DNA of 64,000 bases from Mesorhizobium sp. dw_380 (GCF_018588885.1 NZ_JAFFIW010000015.1:62001-126000), one strand, 5' to 3'. Positions 18,368 through 26,391 are shown, numbered from the stretch's first letter. Notes: a model not told the origin generated them from the sequence alone. Translations and numbers: made by a program.

Positions 18368-18588
18368 TTCACATACTCGTCCCATTCGGGACCGAGTTCG
18401 TCAAAATCGTCCGCAATCCAGATCTTACCCTTTAAGGCACCGATACGCGGCAGGGGTTCGGCCACTGCCGGCGGAACGATACGCGCAGCGACCTTCCCAT
18501 GGCGCGTAAGCACGATCTCCTCACCGGCTTCCGCGCGACTGACGAGTTCCGATAACTTGGCTTTGGCCTCGGCGATGGAAACATTCAT
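18364..18588 (-). CDS. Antitoxin of Phd/YefM-VapB type
   Basis: This 74-aa antitoxin starts MNVSIAEAKAKLSELV, the classic Phd/YefM DNA-binding fold. A basic region RHGKVAARIVPP follows, then an acidic, Trp-containing tail (DDFDELGPEWDEYVK) that would wrap the toxin. It precedes the PIN toxin and overlaps it by four bases. The operator-like inverted repeat upstream fits autorepression by the complex. Confidence 0.88.
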   Translation of the reverse strand: MNVSIAEAKAKLSELVSRAEAGEEIVLTRHGKVAARIVPPAVAEPLPRIGALKGKIWIADDFDELGPEWDEYVK

Positions 18589-18603
18589 GGGCTCGATCCT
18601 TTG

Positions 18604-18621
18604 TGACCATAATTTAGGTCA
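18604..18621 (-). promoter_or_regulatory. Candidate operator of the toxin-antitoxin pair
   Basis: TGACC and GGTCA arms form an inverted repeat with an 8-base AT-rich spacer, 15 bases upstream of the antitoxin start. Location and symmetry match the autoregulatory sites of Phd-type antitoxins. Confidence 0.55.
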
Positions 18622-18658
18622 TAATCGATCGAGCCGCAAGCCACCTGGTCGGGGCGGA

Positions 18659-19771
18659 CTACTCCGCCGCCTGAACCTTGATCACGCCGCGCTTGATCTG
18701 GTCCTGCTCGATCGATTCGAACAAAGCGCGGAAATTGCCCTCGCCAAAACCTTCATCGCCCTTCCTCTGGATGAACTCGAAGAAGATCGGGCCGATGACG
18801 GTCTTCGAGAAGATTTGCAAAAGAATCTTGGTCCTGCCGCCGTCGACCACGCCTTCGCCGTCGATCAGGATGCCATGCTTCTTCATTCGCTCGATCGGCT
18901 CGTCATGACCGTTCACGCGGTCATAGGACATGTCGTAATAGGTCTCCGGCGGGCCCGGCATGAACTTCAGTCCGTTGGCGGCGAGCTTGTCGGTGGCCTC
19001 GTATATTTCGTCGGTGCCGACGGCGATATGCTGGATGCCTTCCCCATTGTACTTCTTCAGGTACTCGGCGATCTGGCTGGTCTCGTCCTTGGACTCGTTG
19101 AGCGGAATGCGGATCTTGCCGCAAGGCGAGGTGATGGCGCGGCTGACCAGGCCGGTGATCTTGCCGTCGATGTCGAAGAAGTGGATCTGCTTGAAGCCGA
19201 ACAGATTGCGGTAGAAATCCCACCATTTGTCCATCTGGCCGCGATAGACATTGTGGGTGAGGTGGTCGAGGTAGTAGAAGCCGACGCCTTGCGGCCGCGG
19301 GTCACGCGCACCAAGCCACTCGAACTCGGTATCGTAAGCCGAGCCCTTCTTGCCGTAAGCGTCGATGAAATAGAGCAGCGAACCACCGATGCCGACGATG
19401 GCCGGCACGTCGAGCGCCTTGTCGTCGCCTTCGTATGGCGTGGCGCCCTTGGCAACGGCATGGTCGAAGGCATGCTTGGCATCGACCACCCGCCAGGCCA
19501 TCGAGGCGGCACAAGGGCCGTGCTTGTCGGCGAACTTCATCGCGTGTGAGCCCGGCTCGGCATTGACGACATAGTTGATGTCGCCCTGGCGCCAGACGGT
19601 GATGTCCTTCGTGCGGTGCTTGGCGACTGCGACATAGCCCATGCGGGTGAACAGCTCGGCCAGCTTCTGCGGCTCCGGATGCGCGAATTCAACGAACTCG
19701 AAGCCATCGGTGCCGGCCGGGTTGTCCTTGCTGATCGTGGCGGGCGGCGCGTCGTGCGGGAAGGGACCCAT
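18659..19771 (-). CDS. hppD: 4-hydroxyphenylpyruvate dioxygenase
   Basis: This 370-aa enzyme converts 4-hydroxyphenylpyruvate to homogentisate, feeding hmgA. It has two vicinal-oxygen-chelate halves. The iron ligands are the His in LDHLTHNVYRG, the His in IQHIAVGTDEI and the Glu in FFEFIQRKGDEGFGEGNF, a diagnostic C-terminal block. The ATG at 19771 follows GGAGG; the longer frame is spurious. It is divergent from an Lrp-type regulator and separated from the hmgA block by the toxin-antitoxin pair. Confidence 0.96.
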   Translation of the reverse strand: MGPFPHDAPPATISKDNPAGTDGFEFVEFAHPEPQKLAELFTRMGYVAVAKHRTKDITVWRQGDINYVVNAEPGSHAMKFADKHGPCAASMAWRVVDAKHAFDHAVAKGATPYEGDDKALDVPAIVGIGGSLLYFIDAYGKKGSAYDTEFEWLGARDPRPQGVGFYYLDHLTHNVYRGQMDKWWDFYRNLFGFKQIHFFDIDGKITGLVSRAITSPCGKIRIPLNESKDETSQIAEYLKKYNGEGIQHIAVGTDEIYEATDKLAANGLKFMPGPPETYYDMSYDRVNGHDEPIERMKKHGILIDGEGVVDGGRTKILLQIFSKTVIGPIFFEFIQRKGDEGFGEGNFRALFESIEQDQIKRGVIKVQAAE

Positions 19772-19849
19772 GATATTCCTCCAAGAACTGCTGGGCCTGA
19801 AAGGCCATCTGACGTCATCATAGCGCGGGGCCGGTGCATGGTGCTTGCA

Positions 19850-19863
19850 TTCAAACGCTTGAA
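19850..19863. promoter_or_regulatory. Candidate Lrp-type operator between hppD and lrp
   Basis: TTCAA and TTGAA arms form an inverted repeat with a 4-base spacer in the 136-base divergent region. A second loose dyad (GACGTCATCAT near 19811 against ATGATGATGTC near 19865) surrounds it. Both suit a multimeric Lrp/AsnC regulator that controls hppD and itself. Confidence 0.4.
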
Positions 19864-19907
19864 ATGATGATGTCATGCGAGAACTGTGCATGATGTTAGG
19901 TAAAACC

Positions 19908-20375
19908 ATGGATGAGACGCGCATAGATCGGTTTGATCGCAAGATAATGGCGCTCCTGCAGGGCGATGCGCGGCTGACCAACAACGATCTATCGGAACGG
20001 GTCAACCTGTCGGCATCGCAATGTTCGCGCCGCCGCCAGCGGCTGGAGGAGGACGGCTATATCAAGGGCTATCGCGCCGTGCTCGACCGCGACAGGCTCG
20101 GCTTCTCGCTGGTCAATGTCATCTCGGTGACCTTGGCTACCCACAACCGCGACAATGCACGGCGCTTCGGTGAATTGGTGGCGCGCCTGCCGGAAGTGCA
20201 GGAGGCGCACGCGCTGACCGGCGAGATGGATTACATCCTGAAAGTGGTGACGCCCGACCTGAAGTCGCTGTCTGAATTCGTCAACGGCGTACTCCTGCCG
20301 CACGAATCCGTGCAGCATGTGAAGACGGCGATCGTGCTCGAGACGTTGAAGGAAACCGGCGCGCTGCCGATTTAA
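19908..20375 (+). CDS. Lrp/AsnC family transcriptional regulator
   Basis: This 155-aa protein has an N-terminal helix-turn-helix (LTNNDLSERVNLSASQCSRRRQRLEEDGYI, about residues 24-53) and a C-terminal RAM effector domain (EVQEAHALTGEMDYILKV). The ATG at 19908 gives standard Lrp length and has an AGG upstream; in-frame ATGs at 19875, 19890 and 19893 are less likely. It is divergent from hppD, so it probably responds to tyrosine or phenylalanine and controls 4-hydroxyphenylpyruvate dioxygenase. Confidence 0.88.
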   Translation: MDETRIDRFDRKIMALLQGDARLTNNDLSERVNLSASQCSRRRQRLEEDGYIKGYRAVLDRDRLGFSLVNVISVTLATHNRDNARRFGELVARLPEVQEAHALTGEMDYILKVVTPDLKSLSEFVNGVLLPHESVQHVKTAIVLETLKETGALPI

Positions 20376-20710
20376 CCCCTCGACTGCTGGATCAGCCCAT
20401 AAAGATTGGTGCAGCGGGCGCCGGAGCGGCAATAGGCGAAGACCGGCCCGTCGAGTTCGTCGAGCGCCTCGGCCTGATCCTCGACATTCTCGGCCGTGAT
20501 CTGGCCGCTGATGACCGGGATATAGCGGAAAGCCAAGCCTGCGCCTTCCACCGCCGCCTTGAGCGTGTCGGCCGAGGGCTGGCCGGGCTGCTCGTCATCC
20601 GGCCGGTTGCAGATGACGCTCTTGAAGCCGGCGACCTTGATGGCGGCGACGTCCTCGGGCTGGATCTGGCCCGAGACCGAATAGCCTTCACTGATCTCGC
20701 GGTATTCCAT
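20372..20710 (-). CDS. TIGR01244/DUF442 family phosphatase- or sulfurtransferase-like protein
   Basis: This 112-aa protein has the dual-specificity phosphatase-like fold seen in the rhodanese-linked Blh group. The start SGQIQPEDVAAIKVAGFKSV and ICNRPDDE are typical, and the loop CRSGARC corresponds to the Cys-x5-Arg signature near residue 94. In other alphaproteobacteria, fused or free copies act in sulfide handling; the reaction is not settled. Its stop overlaps the stop of the Lrp gene by four bases. Confidence 0.85.
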   Translation of the reverse strand: MEYREISEGYSVSGQIQPEDVAAIKVAGFKSVICNRPDDEQPGQPSADTLKAAVEGAGLAFRYIPVISGQITAENVEDQAEALDELDGPVFAYCRSGARCTNLYGLIQQSRG

Positions 20711-20817
20711 GGCAGCATCCTCGCAATCTGGTCAGGCGGCAGTCTTGCCACTGCCGGGCACGTGCGGCAATCCGCATCGAGGGAATTCCCTGCCAAATAG
20801 ACATTGTGGGCAGAAAA

Positions 20818-20848
20818 ATCCAACCGGGCCAGCGCGGCCCGGTTGGAT
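20818..20848 (-). terminator. Rho-independent terminator of the zinc importer operon
   Basis: Perfect 13-bp arms (ATCCAACCGGGCC and its complement) with a 5-base loop sit 14 bases after the stop of the binding-protein gene. On the minus strand the stem ends in a run of five to six T. This is a textbook intrinsic terminator. Confidence 0.9.
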
Positions 20849-20862
20849 AGCCCTGGCGGATA

Positions 20863-21804
20863 TCAGCTGCCGAGGATCGCGCCTTTGATCTGGCGGATGT
20901 TGTTGTGCATCATGTCGATATAGGTCGAGCCCGGCCCATCGGGCTGCGAAAGCGCATCCGAATAGAGCGTACCGCCCACCTTGAGGCCGGTCTCGCTGGC
21001 AATCTGTTCGATCAGGCGCGGGTTGGTGATGTTCTCGACGAAGATCGCCGCGGCCTTGTCCTGCTTCACCTGCTCGACCAGCTTGGCGACATCGGCGGCG
21101 GACGGCTCGGAATCGGTCGAAATGCCCTGCGGGGCGAGGAAGGTCAGGCCGTATTCGTGCTCGAAATAGCCGAAGGCATCGTGCGAGGTGATGACGACGC
21201 GCTTCGCCTCGGGGATTGCCTGGATGGCCGCCCTCACTTCGCCTTCCAGCGCATCGAGCTTCTTGGTGTAGGTCGCGGCATTGGTCTGGTAGGAGACGCA
21301 ACCGTCGCTGTCGGCCGCGCAGAAGGCCTCGGCGATGTTCTTCACATAGATCTTGGCATTGGCGATCGACTGGAAGGCGTGCGGGTCGGTGACCGTCTTG
21401 CCGCCGCCGGTGCCGGCGCCTTCGGCGGCGTCCGCGTCGGCGAATTCAGGCTTGAAATCGATCGGCGTCACACCCTTGGTCAAGGTTATGATCGACGCCT
21501 TGGTGGCGCTGGCGTCGACCAGCCGCTGCAGGAAACCTTCGAAATGCAGGCCGTTGACCAGAACGATGTCCGCCTTCGCCATCGTGACCGCATCGGCCGG
21601 GCTCGGCTCATAGACATGGGCATCGCCATCCGGCCCGACGATGGCGGTGATGTCGACCCGGTCGCCGCCCACATTCCTGGCGAAGTCGGCGATGACCGTG
21701 AAGCTGGCGACCACCTTCAGCGGTGCCGCCAAGGCGGATGACGCCCCGAAGGCAGTTAATGTTATAACGCTCATCGCCAGGGCGGCACGGATCGATTTCA
21801 GCAT
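20863..21804 (-). CDS. Zinc ABC transporter periplasmic binding protein (AztC/ZnuA type)
   Basis: This 313-aa cluster A-I binding protein has a signal peptide ending near ALAAP. Likely metal ligands are the His in GDAHVYEPSPAD, the His in TDPHAFQSI, the His in EHEYG and the Asp in LYSDALS. The His-rich loop of many ZnuA proteins is replaced by an acidic Gly-rich loop (about residues 120-137), as in AztC-like proteins. It is last in an operon with ATPase and permease genes and is followed by a strong terminator. Codons 13-17 are unusually AT-rich and look like a Zur-type box. Zinc is more likely than manganese. Confidence 0.88.
   Translation of the reverse strand: MLKSIRAALAMSVITLTAFGASSALAAPLKVVASFTVIADFARNVGGDRVDITAIVGPDGDAHVYEPSPADAVTMAKADIVLVNGLHFEGFLQRLVDASATKASIITLTKGVTPIDFKPEFADADAAEGAGTGGGKTVTDPHAFQSIANAKIYVKNIAEAFCAADSDGCVSYQTNAATYTKKLDALEGEVRAAIQAIPEAKRVVITSHDAFGYFEHEYGLTFLAPQGISTDSEPSAADVAKLVEQVKQDKAAAIFVENITNPRLIEQIASETGLKVGGTLYSDALSQPDGPGSTYIDMMHNNIRQIKGAILGS
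21757..21768. promoter_or_regulatory. Possible intragenic Zur-like box
   Basis: TAATGTTATAAC matches 11 of 12 bases of the minus-strand reading of the intergenic box at 23599-23610. It lies in the signal-peptide codons of the zinc-binding protein and is built from the codons GTT ATA ACA TTA, three of which look rare in this GC-rich DNA. The left half of the dyad is poor. Confidence 0.35.
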
Positions 21805-21831
21805 GGGTCAGGTCTCCTTTGGGGGCGGGGA

Positions 21832-22707
21832 TCAGGCCGTTCTGTGACGGTGATGGACGATGCGCGCGCGCAGAATGCCGCGCGTGCCAAACAGGATCGA
21901 GGCGAAGTACACGACGCCGGCCGACAGGATGATGGCCGGGCCGGACGGTAGCGAGGCGTGATAGGACAAAAGCAGCCCGGCGATGCAGGATGCAAAACCG
22001 ATCAGCACGGCCAGCACGCACATGGGCTCGACGCGCGCGGTCCAGAAGCGCGCGGCTGCCGCCGGCAGCATCATCAACCCGACGGACAGCAACGTGCCGA
22101 GCGCCTGGAAGCCGCCGACGAGGTTGAGCACGACCAAGCCAAGGAAGATGAAATGCACCGGGCTGCCCATGCGGCTGACCGAACGCAGGAACAGCGGATC
22201 GAGGCATTCGGCGACCAGCGCCCGCCAGAAGATGGCGAGGCTGACCAGGGTTACCGCGACGATGCCGCCGATCAACGTCAATGCCTCATTGTTGAGTGCC
22301 AGCACGGTGCCGAACAGAACATGCATGAGATCGACGCTGGAGCCACGGATCGACACCATCAGCACGCCGATGGCGAGCGAAATCAGGTAGAAGGCCGCCA
22401 TCGAGGCGTCCTCGCGCTGGATGGTGAAGCGCGAGACAGCACCGGCGCCGAGCGCGACAATGACGCCGGCGATCAGGCCGCCAATGGTCATCGGCAGGAT
22501 TTCGAGGCCGTAGAACAAGAAGCCGGCCGCCGCTCCCGGCAGGATGGCATGTGCCATGGCGTCACCCGACAGGCTCATGCGCCGCAGCATCAGGAAGACG
22601 CCGATCGGGCAGGCGCCGAGCGACAGCATCAGCGAGCCGACCAGCGCCCGCTGCATGAAGGCGAAATCGGCGAAGGGGGCGATGAAAAGACCGTAGAGCA
22701 TCTCCAT
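21832..22707 (-). CDS. Zinc ABC transporter permease (AztB/ZnuB type)
   Basis: This 291-aa integral membrane protein of the ABC-3 family has about eight hydrophobic segments. The segment AMAHAILPGAAAGFLFYG (about residues 51-68), with its GDAMAHA coupling region, matches manganese/zinc permeases. Its start overlaps the stop of the ATPase gene by one base (TGATG), so translation is coupled. It forms the membrane channel for the metal delivered by the binding protein. Confidence 0.93.
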   Translation of the reverse strand: MEMLYGLFIAPFADFAFMQRALVGSLMLSLGACPIGVFLMLRRMSLSGDAMAHAILPGAAAGFLFYGLEILPMTIGGLIAGVIVALGAGAVSRFTIQREDASMAAFYLISLAIGVLMVSIRGSSVDLMHVLFGTVLALNNEALTLIGGIVAVTLVSLAIFWRALVAECLDPLFLRSVSRMGSPVHFIFLGLVVLNLVGGFQALGTLLSVGLMMLPAAAARFWTARVEPMCVLAVLIGFASCIAGLLLSYHASLPSGPAIILSAGVVYFASILFGTRGILRARIVHHRHRTA

Positions 22708-23540
22708 CAGGCAGCCCTCGGCCCGGCGCCATGGTGATGGTCGTGAGCGTGGCCGTGATGATCGTGATCATGGTCATGATGATCACGATCGGGGCCATGA
22801 GCGTGCTCGTCCGGCTCGCACCAGGGCGCATTTTCCTCCCAGGCTTCATGGAAGCGGCGGGCGCGCAACAGGTTCTCCGGCTTCAGCGTTTCCCTGGTTT
22901 CGCCCCAGGCGATCGGCCGGCGGGCCAGCAGCAGGGTTTCAGGGAAATTCTGGCGCACCAGATCGAGATCATGGACGACAACCATGATGGTGCGTTCTTC
23001 GCCGTGCCAGCGCTTGATCAGGGCGATCAGGTCGCCGACCGTCTTGGCATCGACCGCATTGAACGGCTCGTCGAGCAGGATGAGGTCGGCGTCCTGCAAC
23101 AGCACGCGGGCAAACAGCGTGCGCTGCAGCTGGCCGCCCGACAGGGTGTCGATCGGCCGCTTCTCGAAGCCGCCGAGGCCGACCGCCATCAGTGCTTGAC
23201 TGACGGACTCGCGGTCTTCCTTGGTGTAACGGCCAAGCATGCCGCGCTTCGGCCAAAGACCGAGCGCGACCAGATCGACAACGCGCGCCGGAAAGGAGCG
23301 ATCAAGCTCGGATTGCTGCGGCAGGTAAGCCGCACGCACGCCCGGCGCGCGGACAACCTCGCCGGCCATCGGCTTCAGTACCCCGACAATACCCTTCATC
23401 AGCGTCGACTTGCCGGAACCGTTGGCGCCGACCACGGCCGTCAGCGAGCCCTTGCGGATCGCGCCGTCGAGATGATGGATGGCCGGGTGGCTGTTGTAGC
23501 CCAGCGTCAGGTCACGGAATGTCAGGCAGGTCTGGTTCAT
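22707..23540 (-). CDS. Zinc ABC transporter ATPase with His-rich C-terminal tail (AztA/ZnuC type)
   Basis: This 277-aa ABC ATPase has Walker A GANGSGKST (about residues 35-43), the Q-loop region YLPQQSE, signature LSGGQLQR and Walker B ILLDEPF. The last 40 or so residues are dominated by His and Asp (HDHDHDHHGHAHDHHHG), a likely cytoplasmic metal-binding tail. The ATG at 23540 is chosen because upstream codons run through the promoter. It is first in the operon, and a Zur-like box lies about 55 bases upstream. Confidence 0.93.
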   Translation of the reverse strand: MNQTCLTFRDLTLGYNSHPAIHHLDGAIRKGSLTAVVGANGSGKSTLMKGIVGVLKPMAGEVVRAPGVRAAYLPQQSELDRSFPARVVDLVALGLWPKRGMLGRYTKEDRESVSQALMAVGLGGFEKRPIDTLSGGQLQRTLFARVLLQDADLILLDEPFNAVDAKTVGDLIALIKRWHGEERTIMVVVHDLDLVRQNFPETLLLARRPIAWGETRETLKPENLLRARRFHEAWEENAPWCEPDEHAHGPDRDHHDHDHDHHGHAHDHHHGAGPRAA

Positions 23541-23594
23541 GTCGTTCCGTGGAGCGGCGAAACCCTGCCGCGGGCAGGGGACCGATTGGATATG

Positions 23595-23610
23595 TGATGT
23601 TATTACATTA
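23595..23610. promoter_or_regulatory. Candidate Zur box upstream of the zinc importer operon
   Basis: TGATGTTATTACATTA is an inverted repeat with 5 of 6 paired arm positions around a central TATT. It resembles the alphaproteobacterial Zur consensus, which has a TAATGT...ACATTA architecture (from general knowledge). It sits in an AT-rich patch 55 bases before the ATPase start, where a zinc-loaded repressor would block transcription. Confidence 0.65.
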
Positions 23611-23763
23611 GTCAACAAGCCAATCGGGCGGAATTGCGACCGGCGGCTCAACTTGCCATGAATCTCGCCCCTCGCTGGTCCAAGGGGATTTGGCGCCGGC
23701 GGCCTTGCCCGAAGCCCACGCCAACTCTAAACAGGCGCGACCCGTCAAACGAAGGAACCTCCC

Positions 23764-24108
23764 ATGAGCATTCGTCGCATCGATGTTGGCCCGCGCATGA
23801 GCCAGATCGTCATCCATGGCAACACCGTCTATCTGGCCGGCCAGGTCGGCGAGCCCGGCGGCAACGTCGCCGCTCAGACCAGGGATATTCTGGCGACCAT
23901 CGACGAATTGCTGGCCAAGGCCGGCACCGACAAAACCAAAATCGTGCAGGCGATCATCTGGCTGGCCGACATGGGCACCTTCGCCGAGATGAATTCGGAA
24001 TGGGACAAGTGGGTGCCCCAGGGCCACACCCCGGCCCGCGCCACCGGTGAAGCCAAGCTCGCCGCGCCGGAATATCTGGTCGAGATCATTATCACGGCGG
24101 CGATTTGA
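23764..24108 (+). CDS. RidA (YjgF/YER057c/UK114) family protein
   Basis: This 114-aa RidA-type protein hydrolyses reactive enamine/imine intermediates. It has the typical segments GNTVYLAGQVGEP (about residues 20-32), a conserved ARATGEAKLAAPEYLVEI C-terminal block with the substrate-binding Arg, and the family's usual length. The ATG at 23764 follows GAAGGAA. It is divergent from the zinc operon and may share its promoter region. It is followed by a large intergenic palindrome. Confidence 0.92.
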   Translation: MSIRRIDVGPRMSQIVIHGNTVYLAGQVGEPGGNVAAQTRDILATIDELLAKAGTDKTKIVQAIIWLADMGTFAEMNSEWDKWVPQGHTPARATGEAKLAAPEYLVEIIITAAI

Positions 24109-24113
24109 GCTTT

Positions 24114-24239
24114 ACCCTCCCCCTTGTGGGGAGGGTCGCTGCGCAGCAGCGGGGTGGGGGTCGGCGCTCACCCCCACCCCGTCTCGCCAACCTTGCTTCG
24201 CAACGTCGGCTCGCCGACCCTCCCCACAAGGGGGAGGGT
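24114..24239. repeat. Large intergenic palindrome, CCCTCCCC family
   Basis: Perfect 25-bp inverted arms lie at 24114-24138 and 24215-24239. Each arm is itself a small hairpin (CCCTCCCC...GGGGAGGG), and the middle holds a GGGTGGGGG/CCCCCACCCC stem. It fills the space between the convergent ridA and hutC genes. It resembles the mosaic intergenic elements of rhizobia and may also end transcription from both sides. Confidence 0.75.
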
Positions 24240-24248
24240 GAGCAAGCA

Positions 24249-24986
24249 CTACCCCTGCGGCCTGAACCTCGCCACCAGCGTGTGGCTGTCAGCCGCATAG
24301 GTGAAGCGCACATGGGTAACCGGATGTTCGGCGCCCCAGGTCCGGCGCTCGACCACCAGGCAGGGCGCTCCGGGGTCGATGTCGAGGGCATCGGCTGCAT
24401 GATCATCCGCGGCAACCGCGCGGATGCGGTGCTCGGCCTCGCTCCAAGGCACGCGGCCGATCAGCCACGGGCCGGGCGCGATGTCGAGAAACTCTTCCTC
24501 GCCCGCCTCGGGCACGGCGGCGAGGTTGATCAGCCGCTGCTCATGCGCGAACGGCCGCTTGCCGGCGAAGTGCCGGCATTCCAGCGCCAGCACCGGCCCA
24601 GCGGCGTCGAGTTCCAGTAAACCGCGATCCTCGGCGCTGCTGCGCCTTTTCTGCCGCGCCACGCGCTCGTAGCGGTAGGCTAGGCCAAGCGCTTCGACTT
24701 CGATCCGGATGTCGTGGATCTCCAGCACCGCCGCTTGCGATTGCGGCCGGCGCACGAAGCTGCCGGAACGGCGGCGGCGTTCGATCAGGCCGGCCTTGGC
24801 CAACTGCGACAGCGCCTTGTTCACCGTCATGCGCGAGCAACCGTATTGCTCCGTCAGCTCGTGCTCGAACGGAATGCGATGGCCGGGCGCCCAGGCGCCT
24901 GACAGGATCTTCTCACTGATGTCGGACAGGATGCGCTGGTGCAGCGAGCCGCCACTGTCCGCCGCCGCTGTCTCGACCGTGCTCAT
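24249..24986 (-). CDS. hutC: Histidine utilisation repressor HutC (GntR family)
   Basis: This 245-aa regulator has a GntR winged helix (IPFEHELTEQYGCSRMTVNKALSQLAKAGLI, about residues 38-69) and a C-terminal UTRA ligand domain that binds urocanate. The IPSE/IPFE start and the ERRTWGAEHPVTHVRFTY end match HutC proteins. Its ATG overlaps the stop of hutF by four bases, so the two are co-translated. A TGTATATACA palindrome in the divergent hutF-hutI promoter region is its likely operator. Confidence 0.94.
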   Translation of the reverse strand: MSTVETAAADSGGSLHQRILSDISEKILSGAWAPGHRIPFEHELTEQYGCSRMTVNKALSQLAKAGLIERRRRSGSFVRRPQSQAAVLEIHDIRIEVEALGLAYRYERVARQKRRSSAEDRGLLELDAAGPVLALECRHFAGKRPFAHEQRLINLAAVPEAGEEEFLDIAPGPWLIGRVPWSEAEHRIRAVAADDHAADALDIDPGAPCLVVERRTWGAEHPVTHVRFTYAADSHTLVARFRPQG

Positions 24987-26335
24987 GCCGACAGCGCCGT
25001 CATCACACCGCGAAACCGCTCGGCGATGGCTTCGCGCCTTGAATGCCGGCCGCCGCTGACCAGCTTCTGTCCATGCACCCAGACGCAGTCAACCTTGCTG
25101 CCATTGGCGAAGATCCAGGCGTCGAGGATCGCGTCGCCGGTCTTGCCGGCCAGCGAAGGGTTCTTGGCGTCCAGCGAGACGAGATCGGCGGCTGCGCCGA
25201 CAGCGATCCGCGAGGCGCCGGCGCCAAGCGCGGCGCTGCCGCCATCAAGGGCAGCATCGAACAGCGCTCGTCCCGTCGAACCGCCGGCCACGGCAAGCAC
25301 ATTGCGTGCGCGGTGCGCAAGGCGCTGCGAATATTCGAGCTGGCGCAATTCGTCGGGCAGTCCGATCAGCACGTTGGAATCGGAGCCGACGCCAAAGCGG
25401 CCGCCATGCTCCCTGAACAGCGGCGCCGCGAAAGTGCCATCGCCGAGATTGGCTTCGGTGATCGGGCATAGACCGGCAATGGCGCCGCTCTTGGCCATCG
25501 CAGTCGTTTCCGCGTCCGTCATATGGGTGGCATGGATCAGGCACCACCGCTGGTCGACCTCGGCGTTGGCCAGCAGAAATTCGACCGGCCGTGCGCCGGA
25601 CCAGGCCAGGCAGTCCTCGACTTCCTTCACCTGCTCGGCGACGTGGATGTGGATCGGTCCGTCCGGCGCGATAGCCGCAACGGCAGTGAGTTCTTCCGGT
25701 GTCGCGGCGCGCAGACTGTGCGGGGCGACACCAACGACGGCTTGATTCAAGCCGCGAACAGATTCGCTAGACTTCTCAACAAGCCGTGCGAACCGATTCA
25801 CATCGTTGACGAATCGGCGCTGGCCCTCATTCGGCGCGGCGCCACCAAAGGAGGAATGCGCATAAAACACCGGCAGCAGCGTCAGGCCGATACCGGTTTC
25901 GCCCGCGGCCGCTGCAATCCGCTCGGCCATCTCGGCGGGGTTGGCGTAGGGTTGCCCATTGCGGTCATGATGGAGATAATGAAACTCGCCGACGCGCGAA
26001 AAACCGGACTCCAGCATCTCGACATAGAGCTGTGCGGCAACGGCTTCGACCTGGTCTGGGGTCATCGACAGCGCGAAGCGATACATCACCTCGCGCCAGC
26101 TCCAGAAACTGTCGGCGGAGGGGCCGCGAAGTTCGGCAAGACCGGCCATGCCGCGTTGGAAGGCGTGGCTGTGCAGATTGGGCATGCCGGGCAGCAGGAT
26201 GGAGTGGTGTTCGTCGCCAGCCGACGCGGGGGCTCCGGGTTCGACCGCTGCAATGCGCCCATCGGCGAAAGTGATCCGCACATTGCTGTGCCAGCCATCG
26301 GGAAGAAGCGCCTGTGCCGCAAAGATGTCAGTCAC
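24983..26335 (-). CDS. hutF: Formimidoylglutamate deiminase HutF
   Basis: This 450-aa amidohydrolase-superfamily enzyme converts N-formimino-L-glutamate to N-formyl-L-glutamate and ammonia, in the five-step histidine pathway. Metal-binding motifs are PNLHSHAFQRG near residue 55, HIHVAEQ with a metal His, and later HATH and GSDSN. The GTG at 26335 is chosen as start because it gives the family's length and N-terminus; the longer frame passes through the operator region. It pairs with hutG further along, which removes the formyl group. Confidence 0.93.
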   Translation of the reverse strand: MTDIFAAQALLPDGWHSNVRITFADGRIAAVEPGAPASAGDEHHSILLPGMPNLHSHAFQRGMAGLAELRGPSADSFWSWREVMYRFALSMTPDQVEAVAAQLYVEMLESGFSRVGEFHYLHHDRNGQPYANPAEMAERIAAAAGETGIGLTLLPVFYAHSSFGGAAPNEGQRRFVNDVNRFARLVEKSSESVRGLNQAVVGVAPHSLRAATPEELTAVAAIAPDGPIHIHVAEQVKEVEDCLAWSGARPVEFLLANAEVDQRWCLIHATHMTDAETTAMAKSGAIAGLCPITEANLGDGTFAAPLFREHGGRFGVGSDSNVLIGLPDELRQLEYSQRLAHRARNVLAVAGGSTGRALFDAALDGGSAALGAGASRIAVGAAADLVSLDAKNPSLAGKTGDAILDAWIFANGSKVDCVWVHGQKLVSGGRHSRREAIAERFRGVMTALSA

Positions 26336-26391
26336 TTTTCTCTCCGCTTCCCTGTCTCGCATGCGATGATAGCACTTGCAGTGCGTTTCAA

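Noticed and set aside
22741..22800. Short repeated GATCATGATCATGG-type DNA resembling a tandem repeat or array
   Set aside because: It is explained by the alternating His/Asp codons of the ATPase tail, so it is protein-driven low complexity and not a CRISPR or satellite.
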